DNA from: Castellaniella sp040276085
GTDB lineage: Bacteria; Pseudomonadota; Gammaproteobacteria; Burkholderiales; Burkholderiaceae_B
NCBI RefSeq assembly: GCF_040276085.1
Contig: NZ_JBELOK010000010.1
Span: forward strand, 62,001 to 126,000
Direction: 5' to 3'
Length of the DNA: 64,000 nt
The notes under the pieces are model-generated. The model worked only from the letters and a program-made list of their open reading frames with translations. It made no database searches and had not been told where the DNA came from. Of this stretch, positions 18,859 to 28,294 are shown one piece after another. Within the stretch, counting starts at the first letter, position 1. The number at the start of each line of letters is the position of its first letter. Made by a program: the position numbers and the translations under genes.

Positions 18859-20505
18859 ATGCCATCGATCTTCGACCAGAATCTGCCGCAGACACCGGCC
18901 AACTTTGCGCCGCTGACACCTTTGTTCTATCTTGAGCGGGCCGCTGATGTATACCCTGATCGCCTGGCGGTGGTGCATGGTCTGGGGCCATCGGCACTGC
19001 GCTATAACTGGCACCAGCTCTATCAGCGGTGCCGCCGGCTGGCCAGTGCGCTGCTGCAGCATGGTCTGGGGCAAGACGATACGGTTGCCGTGATGCTGCC
19101 CAATATCCCTGCCATGGTAGAGGCGCATTTCGGTATCCCGATGGCGGGTGCGGTACTTAATACGCTCAACACCCGGCTTGATCCAGCCACTGTGGCGTTC
19201 ATGCTCGACCACGGCGAAGCGCGTGCCGTGATTGTTGATCGCGAGTTTTCGGCTGTCATGTCTCAGGCGTTGGCCTTGCGTCAGCGCGAGACACCGCTGC
19301 TCGTCATTGATGTGGATGATCCGCTTTATGACGGCTCCGGGGATCGCATTGGCACACTGGAGTACGAAGCCCTGCTGGCGCAGGGTGAAGCAGATTTTTC
19401 ATGGCAGCCGCCTGAGTCCGAGTGGGATGCAATCTCCCTGAACTACACCAGCGGCACCACTGGCAACCCCAAGGGGGTTGTCTACCATCATCGGGGAGCC
19501 GCCATCAATGCGGTCTCCAATATCCTTGAGTGGGACATGCCCAAGCATGCTGTCTATCTGTGGACGCTGCCCATGTTTCACTGCAATGGCTGGTGTTTTC
19601 CCTGGACAGTCGCTGCCCGCACCGGCGTCAACGTGTGTCTCAGGCGGGTCGATGCACAGGCCATCATAGACCGCATGGTCGAGCATGGTGTTACCCACTA
19701 TTGTGGCGCGCCCATCGTGCATAGCATGCTGGTCAATGCGCCGCAGGCCTTGCGTGATCGTATTCCCCCAGGGGTCAGCGCCATGGTGGCGGGGGCGGCA
19801 CCGCCGGCCTCCATGATCGAAGGCATGGAGGCGCTGGGCATCGACCTCACGCATGTGTACGGCCTTACCGAGGTCTATGGCCCGGCCACCGCGTGTGCAA
19901 AGCACGCACATTGGCAGGATCTGGATATCGGCCAGCGCGCACGCCTGAATTCACGCCAGGGCGTCCGTTATCATCTCCAGCGCTCGGCTGATGTTTTGGA
20001 TCCCGAGACGATGCAGGCAGTGCCGCATGATGGCGAAACCATGGGCGAAATCATGTTTCAGGGCAATATCTGCATGAAGGGGTATCTTAAAAACCTGCAG
20101 GCCACTCGGGCAGCCTTTGCGGGTGGCTGGTTTCACAGCGGAGACCTGGCTGTGGTGGATCCGGACGGCTACATCAAGATCAAAGACCGTTCCAAGGACA
20201 TCATCATCTCGGGGGGTGAAAACATCTCCTCCATCGAGGTAGAGGACGTCCTGTATCGCCATCCGGCAGTACTGTCGGCGGCCGTGGTGGCCCAGCCCGA
20301 CGAGCGCTGGGGAGAAACCCCTTGCGCCTTCATCGAACTCAAGGCAGACGCCACCGTTACGGCAGAAGATATCATCGCGCATTGCAAGGCCCACTTGGCG
20401 GGCTTTAAAGTGCCGCGCCACATTATCTTTGGTGAGCTGCCCAAGACTTCCACAGGAAAAATACAGAAATTCGAACTCCGGCAGCAGGTGGCCGGCAAAT
20501 CATGA
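18859..20505 (+). CDS. AMP-forming acyl-CoA synthetase
   Basis: From the ATG at 18859 (GGAGA about 5 bases before) this gives 548 residues, the usual size for medium-chain acyl-CoA ligases. The ATP loop is YTSGTTGNPKG. FHCNGW, HVYGLTEVYGP, HSGDLAVVDPDGYIKIKDR with DIIISGGENIS, and the C-terminal catalytic lysine in TSTGKIQK are all intact. These enzymes activate a carboxylic acid to its adenylate and then its CoA thioester. The sequence resembles the AlkK-like group, but chain length is not readable. The stop overlaps nnrD by 4 bases. Confidence 0.88.
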   Translation: MPSIFDQNLPQTPANFAPLTPLFYLERAADVYPDRLAVVHGLGPSALRYNWHQLYQRCRRLASALLQHGLGQDDTVAVMLPNIPAMVEAHFGIPMAGAVLNTLNTRLDPATVAFMLDHGEARAVIVDREFSAVMSQALALRQRETPLLVIDVDDPLYDGSGDRIGTLEYEALLAQGEADFSWQPPESEWDAISLNYTSGTTGNPKGVVYHHRGAAINAVSNILEWDMPKHAVYLWTLPMFHCNGWCFPWTVAARTGVNVCLRRVDAQAIIDRMVEHGVTHYCGAPIVHSMLVNAPQALRDRIPPGVSAMVAGAAPPASMIEGMEALGIDLTHVYGLTEVYGPATACAKHAHWQDLDIGQRARLNSRQGVRYHLQRSADVLDPETMQAVPHDGETMGEIMFQGNICMKGYLKNLQATRAAFAGGWFHSGDLAVVDPDGYIKIKDRSKDIIISGGENISSIEVEDVLYRHPAVLSAAVVAQPDERWGETPCAFIELKADATVTAEDIIAHCKAHLAGFKVPRHIIFGELPKTSTGKIQKFELRQQVAGKS

Positions 20506-22004
20506 TGCCCGCCGCTTCTTCCAGACATGTTTTGCTTACCACCGCCCAGATGGTGGCAGCCGATCAGGCGGCAGTGTCAGCAGGGGGGGCTTCCAGCGCC
20601 TTGATGGCGGCCGCAGGGGCGGCCGTGGCGCGTGAAATCCAGGCCCGCTGGGCACCCACCTCTGTCGTGGTGTTGTGCGGCCCGGGCAATAACGGCGGAG
20701 ACGGCTTCGTGCTTGCACGCTGTCTGCAGGCTGCTGGCTGGCCTGTGCGCGTGGCACTGTGGGGAGACGCCTCCGCTCTGCGCGGAGACGCCGCCAATGC
20801 TGCCGCAGCCTGGGGGCTCGAGATAGCACCGGCGTCGCCTCAGGTGCTCGAAGGGGCCGGCTTGATTGTGGATGCGCTCTTGGGGGCGGGCCTGAACCGT
20901 ACGCCTGATGCGGGCCTGAAAGCCCTGATTGAGGCTATTAATGCGGCGTCGGCTCCGGTATGTGCTGTGGACGTGCCCAGCGGGCTGGATGGCACGACCG
21001 GCCAGGCGCCCGGTGCGGCCGTACAAGCAGCGCTTACCGTCACCTTTTTTCGCCGCAAACCTGGCCATGTGTTGTTGCCGGGGCGCAGCTTGTGCGGCGA
21101 GACGCGCTGTGTGGATATTGGTATCCCGCCATCGGTGCTAGACAATATCGCGCATGACACCTGGGTCAACGACCCGGATCTCTGGCTGTCCCGGTTCCCC
21201 TGGCCACAGTCCTCGGATCATAAATACCGGCGTGGCCATGTGCTGGTGGTCGGCGGTGAAACCATGCCTGGCGCCAGCCGCCTGGCGTGTCTCTCGGCCG
21301 CCCGCATTGGCGCAGGGATGGTCACGCTGGCTGTGCCACCGGCGGCATGGGCCGTGCAGGCGACAGCACTCACCTCGGTCATGGTAGAGGCCCTGCCGGC
21401 AGATGGCCGCCTGGACAAGGTCTTGTCGGATGCACGGCGTTCGGTTTTGCTGATTGGCCCAGGGCTGGGGCGTTCTTCGTTGACCCGGTCTCAGGTTTTG
21501 TCGATGCTGGACACAAAACGGCCTTGCGTGCTGGATGCGGATGCACTCAGCGTGTTTGCAGATCAGCCCGAAATACTGATTCGGGCCTTGCACCCGCACT
21601 GTGTCATGACGCCCCACGAAGGCGAATTCGCGCGTCTGTTCATGGTGGCTGGTGATAAACGTCAGCGGGCGTGTGCGGCAGCTCAGGCCTGCGGCGCTGT
21701 CGTGGTGCTCAAGGGGCCTGATACTGTCATTGCCGCGCCGGATGGTTCAAGTGTCATCAATGACAACGCGCCACCCACCTTGGCCACCGCAGGGGCAGGG
21801 GATGTGTTGGCGGGGGCCATTGCAGGGCTGTTGGCTGCCGGGATGCCCGGGTTTCTGGCGGCATGTGCTGCCGTCTGGTTGCATGGTCTGGCAGCCGACC
21901 AACAAGGCCTTGGTTTGCTAGCCGAAGATCTGCCCGCTGCGTTTCCCCAGGCGCTGGCCACTTTGGCCCGTCTGGGCGAGCCTCGACGGCAAACGTATGG
22001 CTGA
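20502..22004 (+). CDS. nnrD: Bifunctional NAD(P)H-hydrate epimerase / ADP-dependent dehydratase
   Basis: Two domains are fused in 500 residues. Residues 1 to about 215 are the YjeF N-terminal epimerase (CGPGNNGGDGFVLAR, VDALLGAGLNR, DVPSGLDGTTG). Residues 230-490 are the ribokinase-like dehydratase (HVLVVGGETMPGA, GPGLGR, VLDADALSV, TPHEGEFARL, TAGAGDVLAGAIAGLLA). Together they repair hydrated NADH and NADPH. Two adjacent ATG codons, 20502 and 20505, could each start it; the first overlaps the ligase stop. Its end overlaps the tadA start by 8 bases. Confidence 0.94.
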   Translation: MMPAASSRHVLLTTAQMVAADQAAVSAGGASSALMAAAGAAVAREIQARWAPTSVVVLCGPGNNGGDGFVLARCLQAAGWPVRVALWGDASALRGDAANAAAAWGLEIAPASPQVLEGAGLIVDALLGAGLNRTPDAGLKALIEAINAASAPVCAVDVPSGLDGTTGQAPGAAVQAALTVTFFRRKPGHVLLPGRSLCGETRCVDIGIPPSVLDNIAHDTWVNDPDLWLSRFPWPQSSDHKYRRGHVLVVGGETMPGASRLACLSAARIGAGMVTLAVPPAAWAVQATALTSVMVEALPADGRLDKVLSDARRSVLLIGPGLGRSSLTRSQVLSMLDTKRPCVLDADALSVFADQPEILIRALHPHCVMTPHEGEFARLFMVAGDKRQRACAAAQACGAVVVLKGPDTVIAAPDGSSVINDNAPPTLATAGAGDVLAGAIAGLLAAGMPGFLAACAAVWLHGLAADQQGLGLLAEDLPAAFPQALATLARLGEPRRQTYG

Positions 22005-23520
22005 GACATCGGTGGTGCTGAATGATGAGTCGGCCATGGCGCTGGCCCTTGAGCAAGCCCGGTTGGCGGCGCAACTGGGCGAGGTGCCCGTGGGTGCCGT
22101 GGTGGTGGATGCCACCGGCAGGATGCTGGCTGCCGGCCATAACCGCACCATCCTCGATCACGACCCAACAGCCCATGCTGAAGTCGTGGCGTTGCGCCGG
22201 GCTGCCACGGCACTGGGTAATTATCGTCTGACGGGCGCACGCCTGTATGTCACGCTTGAGCCTTGTCTGATGTGCCTGGGGGCGATGTTTCATGCGCGGC
22301 TGGCAGAAATCGTTTATGGCGCGAACGACCCAAAAACCGGTGCATGTGGTGGCGTGGTTGATTTATCTCCAGTGTCGCGCCTGAACCACCGTACGCAGGT
22401 GCGCGGCGGGATTCTGGCATCAGAATCCGGTACCATGCTGCGCGATTTCTTTCGGGCCCGCCGGCGTTCTGCCGTACCTGCACCCCTACCAGAACCTGCT
22501 GTGCCGGCAGCAACCCATTTACCGGAAATCAAGCCCATCAAACCTTTGGCAAATACCATGAGCAATCACACCGAACATACCCATTGGGCATGCCCCACGG
22601 GTGCCGAGCATGCGCACCACCACGAACCTCCGTCCGGCATCTATCTGATCTCGCCCTCTGGGGCTGTGCCGGACCCCGCCGTGCTGGATCTTTCTGTACA
22701 GCGTCTCAAAGAGATGGGATATCGGGTGACGCTTGATCGCACCGTGAGTGCAGTGCACGAGCGTTTTGCCGGCACTGATCGCCAGCGGCTGGCATGCATC
22801 CAGCGTGCCCTGAAACAAAAGCATCCGGTAGTGATGGCCACGCGGGGCGGGTACGGGCTTAGCCGCCTGCTGCCTTTTATCGACTGGCAGGCCGTGGCTG
22901 ACAGCGGCAAAACCTTTATTGGGCAAAGTGATTTCACAGCGTTCAGTTTGGCCCTGCTGGCACAAACAGGCGCTGTCAGCCTGGCGGGGCCCACCGCCCT
23001 GTACGATTTTGGTGCAAAGAAATTGGATGACCTGACCCAGGCACTGTTTCAGGAGACCTTGTCGGGCGAGCTCGAAATCCTGAGTTTCGAAACCACGGAT
23101 GCAGACCCTGTAGATGCCCGGGGTATCTTGTGGGGTGGCAACCTGGCGATGGTGGCATCGCTGGTGGGTACCCCTTATTTGCCTGATATTGATGGTGGTA
23201 TTTTATTTCTTGAGGACATTGCCGAGCACCCATTCCGCATTGAAAGAATGCTTGCCCAGCTGTGGCATGCCGGTGTGCTGGCAAAGCAGGCTGCCATCGT
23301 GTTGGGGCACTTCACCGATTACCGTCTGGCGCCGCACGACAATGGCTACACCCTTGATTCTGTGGTGCACTGGTTGCGCAGCACAGTCAAAGTGCCGGTG
23401 GTCAGGGGGTTGCCGTATGGGCATGTCAAGGTGAAGGCCACCTTGCCTGTGGGCGCTCAGGCTGGGATTGCCACCGAAAAAGGCATGGCTCATCTGGTGT
23501 TGCAAGAGCACGAACACTGA
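21997..23520 (+). CDS. tadA-ldcA: Fusion of tRNA adenosine deaminase (TadA) and LD-carboxypeptidase (LdcA)
   Basis: One uninterrupted 507-codon frame holds two enzymes. Residues 1 to about 165 are TadA, with zinc ligands H60 in AHAE and C90/C93 in PCLMC and catalytic E62; it makes inosine at tRNA wobble position 34. Residues about 212-507 are an LD-carboxypeptidase with probable triad S311 (GQSDFT), E406 (ILFLEDI) and H476 (GLPYGH), which trims tetrapeptides in murein recycling. The joint (about 155-211) is proline-rich, then holds seven histidines between 191 and 209. An in-frame ATG at codon 188 (base 22558) could restart translation, but I see no strong ribosome site before it. Confidence 0.85.
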   Translation: MAETSVVLNDESAMALALEQARLAAQLGEVPVGAVVVDATGRMLAAGHNRTILDHDPTAHAEVVALRRAATALGNYRLTGARLYVTLEPCLMCLGAMFHARLAEIVYGANDPKTGACGGVVDLSPVSRLNHRTQVRGGILASESGTMLRDFFRARRRSAVPAPLPEPAVPAATHLPEIKPIKPLANTMSNHTEHTHWACPTGAEHAHHHEPPSGIYLISPSGAVPDPAVLDLSVQRLKEMGYRVTLDRTVSAVHERFAGTDRQRLACIQRALKQKHPVVMATRGGYGLSRLLPFIDWQAVADSGKTFIGQSDFTAFSLALLAQTGAVSLAGPTALYDFGAKKLDDLTQALFQETLSGELEILSFETTDADPVDARGILWGGNLAMVASLVGTPYLPDIDGGILFLEDIAEHPFRIERMLAQLWHAGVLAKQAAIVLGHFTDYRLAPHDNGYTLDSVVHWLRSTVKVPVVRGLPYGHVKVKATLPVGAQAGIATEKGMAHLVLQEHEH

Positions 23521-23602
23521 TTTATTCGGTCAGAAGCAAGGGTGCCCACCGAGGCTGCTAAAATCATAGGTTATTTTGCTTTTTCCCTGGTGCACCCTAA
23601 AC

Positions 23603-25204
23603 GTGATCTCTACCAATAATCTTACGATTCAATTCGGCAGTAAACCGCTGTTCGAGAACGTCAGCGTCAAGTTTGGCGACGGCAACCGCTACGGCCTCAT
23701 TGGCGCCAATGGCTCGGGTAAATCCACACTGATGAAAATCATTGGTGGAGACCTCGATCCTTCCTCCGGCAATGTGGCCCTGGATCCTGGCGTGCGCCTG
23801 GGAAAACTGCGTCAGGATCAGTTCGCGTTCGAAGATCAGCGTGTGCTTGACGTCGTCATGATGGGGCACGTCGAGATGTGGCAGGCCATGACCGAACGTG
23901 ATGCCATCTATGCCAACCTCGAAGCCACCGAGGACGATTACATGCGGGCGGCCGAGCTCGAAGGCAAGTTTGCCGAATACGACGGCTACACCGCAGAAGC
24001 CCGGGCCGGCGAGCTGTTGTTGGGTCTTGAAATCCCGGTAGAGCAGCACCAGCTGCCCATGCGCGAAATTGCGCCGGGCTGGAAACTTCGCGTACTGTTG
24101 GCGCAAGCCCTGTTTTCAAATCCGGATGTACTGCTGCTGGATGAGCCCACCAATAACCTGGACATCAATACCATCCGCTGGCTGGAAACGGTGCTCAATG
24201 GTTATGACAGCACCATGATCATCATCAGCCACGACCGCCACTTCCTCAACGAGGTGTGCACGCACATGGCCGATCTGGATTATGGCGAGCTCCGGGTGTA
24301 TCCGGGCAACTACGATGACTACATGCTTGCCTCCACTCAGGCCCGCGAGCGGCAGGTGGCTGCCAATGCCCGTGCCAAAGATCGCGTCAGCGAACTGCAG
24401 GATTTTGTGCGCCGTTTTGCCGCCAACAAATCCAAATCCCGCCAGGCAACGTCGCGGCTCAAGCAGATTGATCGCATCAAGGCCGAAACGGTTCAGGTCA
24501 AGCCGTCATCGCGGCAAAACCCGTATATCCGCTTTGAAGTCAACAAGGTCTTGCATCGCCAGGCGGTTCACATCGAAGATCTCTCCAAGGCCTATGATCG
24601 CCCAATTATTCAGAACCTCAGCACCATGGTCGAGGCGGGTCAAAAAGTGGCCATCATTGGGGCTAACGGGGTGGGGAAAACCACATTATTGCGTCTGCTG
24701 GCAGGTAACTTGGCGCCAGACCAAGGCGTAGTCCGTTGGTCTGAAAACGCCGATATCGGCTATATGGCGCAAGATGTCTCCGACCAGTTTGATTCTGACC
24801 GTGATCTCTTTGACTGGATGACGGATTACCGTCAGCCGGGCGACGAGGACCAGTCGATCCGCTCTGTGCTTGGCCGCTTGCTGTTTTCGGGCGATGAAAT
24901 TACCAAGGCCGTGCGCGTGCTGTCTGGTGGTGAGAAAAACCGCATGAGCTTTGGCCGCCTGATGCTGGGCCGCCATAACGTGATGCTGATGGACGAGCCC
25001 ACCAATCACCTGGATATGGAGTCGATCGAATCCCTGCAATATGCGCTCGAGCAATATCAGGGCACGCTGGTATTTGTGTCGCATGATCGCCAGTTTGTCT
25101 CCGGGCTGGCAACGCGCGTCATCGAAATTTTGCCCGATGGCAAGCTGAACGACTACCCCGGCACCTACGAAGACTACCTGGCCTCGCAAGGGATAGAGGT
25201 CTAG
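23603..25204 (+). CDS. ybiT: ABC-F family ATPase YbiT
   Basis: 533 residues from the GTG at 23603, which matches the start of E. coli YbiT (SSN/STNNLTIQFGSKPLFENVSV); a TTG at 23576 would add nine unlikely residues. There are two ABC cassettes: GANGSGKST with LLLDEPTNNLD in the first, GANGVGKTT with LSGGEKNR and LMDEPTNHLD in the second, joined by a basic linker (ANKSKSRQATSRLK). No membrane segments occur, as expected for ABC-F proteins, which act on the ribosome E site. The exact role of YbiT is not settled. Confidence 0.88.
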   Translation: MISTNNLTIQFGSKPLFENVSVKFGDGNRYGLIGANGSGKSTLMKIIGGDLDPSSGNVALDPGVRLGKLRQDQFAFEDQRVLDVVMMGHVEMWQAMTERDAIYANLEATEDDYMRAAELEGKFAEYDGYTAEARAGELLLGLEIPVEQHQLPMREIAPGWKLRVLLAQALFSNPDVLLLDEPTNNLDINTIRWLETVLNGYDSTMIIISHDRHFLNEVCTHMADLDYGELRVYPGNYDDYMLASTQARERQVAANARAKDRVSELQDFVRRFAANKSKSRQATSRLKQIDRIKAETVQVKPSSRQNPYIRFEVNKVLHRQAVHIEDLSKAYDRPIIQNLSTMVEAGQKVAIIGANGVGKTTLLRLLAGNLAPDQGVVRWSENADIGYMAQDVSDQFDSDRDLFDWMTDYRQPGDEDQSIRSVLGRLLFSGDEITKAVRVLSGGEKNRMSFGRLMLGRHNVMLMDEPTNHLDMESIESLQYALEQYQGTLVFVSHDRQFVSGLATRVIEILPDGKLNDYPGTYEDYLASQGIEV

Positions 25205-25241
25205 GCCTGCGCCAGGCCCGATGCCAGGCCATGGCCGCCAC

Positions 25242-25844
25242 ATGTCCAGTACTTTAACCGCGCCCAACCGCTACGAAACAGAGGTTCGTAAGAGCCGTTT
25301 TCTGGCGTTGGCCGCACCCATTGCTGATGCCCAGGCCGCCCAGGATTTTTTTGCGGCTCATCACGATGTCCAGGCAACGCATCATTGCTGGGCCTGGCAG
25401 TATGGTGACCAATATCGCTTCAATGATGACGGCGAGCCCGGCGGCACCGCCGGGCGACCCATTTTGCAGGCCATTCAATCGCAGGGTTGTGATCGGGTCG
25501 CGGTGCTGGTGATCCGCTGGTATGGCGGCATCAAGCTGGGTACAGGCGGCCTGATCCGGGCATATGGGGGTGCAGCCGCCGAATGCCTGCGCCTGGCTGA
25601 TAAGGTTGAGCTGCGTGAGGAAACCCTGGTGTGTTGCACCTGCGCTTATGCGGAGATGGACCGGGTGCAGGCCCGTTTGCTGACTGCGGGGGCGCAGTTC
25701 GATACAGCGGAGTTTGATGCCCACGGCGTCACTTGGACGCTACGCTGCGCTCGCGCAGAGGCCTTGGCGATGGAAGCCTTGTATCGTGACCAAACCCGGG
25801 GGCAGGGGCAATGGGACGTCATCTCGCAGCAGATCGGTACATAG
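25242..25844 (+). CDS. yigZ: YigZ / IMPACT family protein
   Basis: About 200 residues from the ATG at 25242; an ATG at 25221 would add seven. The N-terminal UPF0029/IMPACT domain shows KSRFLALAAP, HHCWAWQYG, FNDDGEPGGTAGRPIL, VIRWYGGIKLGTGGLIRAYG, all signature blocks, and a smaller C-terminal domain follows. The function in bacteria is unknown; a link to translation has been proposed for the family. It lies 37 bases after ybiT and may share its transcript. Confidence 0.88.
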   Translation: MSSTLTAPNRYETEVRKSRFLALAAPIADAQAAQDFFAAHHDVQATHHCWAWQYGDQYRFNDDGEPGGTAGRPILQAIQSQGCDRVAVLVIRWYGGIKLGTGGLIRAYGGAAAECLRLADKVELREETLVCCTCAYAEMDRVQARLLTAGAQFDTAEFDAHGVTWTLRCARAEALAMEALYRDQTRGQGQWDVISQQIGT

Positions 25845-26006
25845 TGTATTGCTGGGGCTCCGGGAATAGCGGCCTGATCCCTTGGGCGGCGGTATTTTAG
25901 CCCTGAATTAACCATTGTCAGTGCCTGTGTTAGACAGATTGGGCCGTCCGCAATCTCGTACACTGGCCGTTCAGATCGTTTTGATGTTTCAACAGGAAAC
26001 CGGCAC

Positions 26007-26975
26007 ATGAGCGCCAGCCAACCCATGGTGGATGATTCTGCCAGCCTCACAGGCACTAACCGCTTCGAGCTTTTGTTGTTCAAGCTGGGCACCAATACCG
26101 AGTCCGGCCAGTCGGAGCTTTACGGGATCAATGTCCTGAAAGTACGTGAAATCGTCACGATGCCCACCGTAACGGCAGTTGCGGGCTCGCCGCGCTACTC
26201 CCTGGGTGTTGTTCAACTGCGCGATCAGGTCATTCCGGTCTTTGATCTCCCCGCGATCGTGGGCAGCAAGCTGTCTGCACCGCCGTCCTTGATGCTGGTT
26301 ACCGAGTTTGGCCGCACGACGCAGGCTTTTACGGTCGAGTCTGTTGACGATATCGTGCGTCTCGATTGGAACCAGGTCATCTCCGCCGAGTCCACCGGTA
26401 CGTCGCAAAGCCTGGTCAGCAGCATGGCCCGGCTGGATGGTGCGGGCGACAATTCGCGCCTGGCACAAGTGCTGGATGTCGAGGCGATCCTGCAAAAAGT
26501 AACGCCCGAGAAAGATCGCCATCAGGTCAAGGAACAGGAAATTGGCGAGAAACTTTCCATCCGGCCAGGTTCTATCGTGCTGGCGGCCGACGATTCCTTT
26601 GTGGCGCGTTCCTTGCTCGAGCAGGCACTCAAGGCCATGCAGTTGCCTTTTGAGATGGTCAAATCGGGGCGTGAGGCCTGGGACAGGCTTAATGCACTCA
26701 AAAGTGAGGCAGACACCGAAGGAAAATCCATCCAGGACAAGGTCGGCCTGGTGCTGACAGATCTCGAAATGCCCGAGATGGATGGTTTCACGCTTACCCG
26801 CAACATAAAGCAGGACCCCCGCTTGCGGGTCTTGCCTGTAGTGATCCACTCGTCTCTGTCGGGCTCTGCCAACGAAGACCACGTGCGTAGTGTGGGGGCC
26901 GACGGCTATGTCGCCAAGTTCTCTGCCGCCGAACTCGCTGCTGCCTTGCGCAAGGCACTGCCCGGCAAAGCCTGA
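26007..26975 (+). CDS. cheV: Chemotaxis coupling protein CheV
   Basis: At 322 residues it has the CheV layout: a CheW-like coupling domain (about 20-165, with YGINVLKVREIV and GVVQLRDQVIPVFDL) followed by a receiver domain (about 185-320). The receiver has the acidic pair in AADDS (D195/D196 region), phospho-acceptor D252 in LVLTDLEMPEMDG, and a lysine in AKFSAAE. It couples chemoreceptors to CheA and is tuned by phosphorylation. No other chemotaxis gene is in the window. An ACAGGAAA site precedes the ATG. The 162 bases upstream probably hold its promoter. Confidence 0.92.
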   Translation: MSASQPMVDDSASLTGTNRFELLLFKLGTNTESGQSELYGINVLKVREIVTMPTVTAVAGSPRYSLGVVQLRDQVIPVFDLPAIVGSKLSAPPSLMLVTEFGRTTQAFTVESVDDIVRLDWNQVISAESTGTSQSLVSSMARLDGAGDNSRLAQVLDVEAILQKVTPEKDRHQVKEQEIGEKLSIRPGSIVLAADDSFVARSLLEQALKAMQLPFEMVKSGREAWDRLNALKSEADTEGKSIQDKVGLVLTDLEMPEMDGFTLTRNIKQDPRLRVLPVVIHSSLSGSANEDHVRSVGADGYVAKFSAAELAAALRKALPGKA

Positions 26976-26995
26976 GCCCAATCAAGCTCAGTAGG

Positions 26996-27016
26996 TGCCC
27001 CGTGAGGGGCATTTTC
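26996..27016 (+). terminator. Probable terminator of cheV
   Basis: The stem TGCCCC / GGGGCA with GTGA loop is followed by TTTTC, 20 bases after the cheV stop. The stem is short but GC-rich and has a T run. Confidence 0.5.
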
Positions 27017-27050
27017 ATGGGCAGGCCAATACGCTACCATGTCTCTTTAT

Positions 27051-27065
27051 TGCTGCAACGCAGCA
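27051..27065. promoter_or_regulatory. 15-base inverted repeat before the thiolase gene
   Basis: TGCTGC-AAC-GCAGCA is a perfect 6-base inverted repeat with a 3-base centre, 18 bases before the thiolase ATG. Its place suggests a repressor operator or a leader hairpin; no regulator is adjacent. Confidence 0.35.
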
Positions 27066-27083
27066 CCCAACAGGAGACACACC

Positions 27084-28265
27084 ATGCAAGATATCGTAGT
27101 TATTCAGGCTTGCCGCACCGCGGTGGGTGATTTTGGCGGCGGCCTCAAAGACGTGGCACCCTGCGAGCTGGGCACCCTCGTCGTTGGCGAGGTACTGTCA
27201 CGTGCGGGCGTCTCTGCGGAAGAAGTCGGCCATGTGGTGTTTGGTCATGTCATCAATACCGAACCTCGCGATATGTATTTGTCGCGGGTGGCCGCGATCA
27301 ATGCGGGAATTCCCCAGACAACCCCTGCCTTCAACGTCAATCGTTTGTGCGGCTCTGGCCTGCAGGCCATTGTGTCGGCGGCGCAAGGCTTGATGCTGGG
27401 AGACGCCGAAGTAGCCATCGGCGCAGGCGCCGAGAGCATGAGCCGTGCGCCTTACATTGCAGCGGGCCAGCGCTGGGGCTCCCGGATGGGTGATTCTCGT
27501 CTCATCGACATGATGACAGGCGCCTTGTCATGCCCCTTCGAAAAATATCACATGGGTGTGACGGCAGAAAATGTCGCCAAGAAATACGGCATCTCGCGCG
27601 AAGATCAGGATGCACTGGCGCTCGAGTCTCATCACCGGGCAGAAAACGCCATCAAACAAGGCTATTTCAAGTCACAGATCGTTCCAGTCAAACAAAAAAC
27701 CCGCAAAGGCGAGGTCGTGTTTGATCAGGACGAGCACGTGCGTTTCGATGCCACTCCCGAAAGCTTCAGCAAGCTGCGCCCTGTGTTTGCCAAAGAAGAC
27801 GGTACCGTCACAGCCGGCAATGCGTCTGGCTTGAACGACGGTGCCGCGGCAGTGTTGCTGATGACAGCCAGTGCCGCCAAAGCCCGGGGGCTCAAACCCA
27901 TCGCGCGTCTGGTTTCCTATGGGCATGCCGGGGTTGATCCCCAATACATGGGCATTGGCCCAGTGCCGGCTACGCGGGCTGCCTTGCAACGTGCAGGCCT
28001 GACCCTTGATCAGATCGATGTGATTGAAGCCAACGAAGCCTTTGCAGCACAAGCATGTGCCGTGTCGCGCGAGCTGGGCTTTGATCCTGCCAAGGTCAAT
28101 CCAAATGGCAGCGGGATCAGCCTGGGTCACCCCATTGGTGCCACGGGTGCTCTAATCACCGTCAAGGCCTTGCATGAACTTGAGCGGGTGCAGGGGCGCC
28201 ATGCCCTGGTTACCATGTGCATTGGTGGCGGGCAGGGCATTGCAGCCATCTTCGAGCGTCTCTGA
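27084..28265 (+). CDS. bktB: Beta-ketothiolase (BktB-type acetyl-CoA acyltransferase)
   Basis: 393 residues from the ATG at 27084 behind CAGGAGA. The acyl-accepting cysteine is C89 in NRLCGSG; the second active site is NEAFAAQ, GHPIGATGA and the C-terminal CIGGGQG. From memory the protein is close to Cupriavidus BktB across its length (HVVFGHVINTEPRDMYLSRVA block). Such thiolases condense acetyl-CoA with acetyl- or propionyl-CoA for polyhydroxyalkanoate synthesis, or run in reverse in fatty acid breakdown. No pha genes are nearby, so the direction cannot be told. Confidence 0.88.
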   Translation: MQDIVVIQACRTAVGDFGGGLKDVAPCELGTLVVGEVLSRAGVSAEEVGHVVFGHVINTEPRDMYLSRVAAINAGIPQTTPAFNVNRLCGSGLQAIVSAAQGLMLGDAEVAIGAGAESMSRAPYIAAGQRWGSRMGDSRLIDMMTGALSCPFEKYHMGVTAENVAKKYGISREDQDALALESHHRAENAIKQGYFKSQIVPVKQKTRKGEVVFDQDEHVRFDATPESFSKLRPVFAKEDGTVTAGNASGLNDGAAAVLLMTASAAKARGLKPIARLVSYGHAGVDPQYMGIGPVPATRAALQRAGLTLDQIDVIEANEAFAAQACAVSRELGFDPAKVNPNGSGISLGHPIGATGALITVKALHELERVQGRHALVTMCIGGGQGIAAIFERL

Positions 28266-28294
28266 TCGCCGGCTCTTTTTACTGTCGCAACCCT

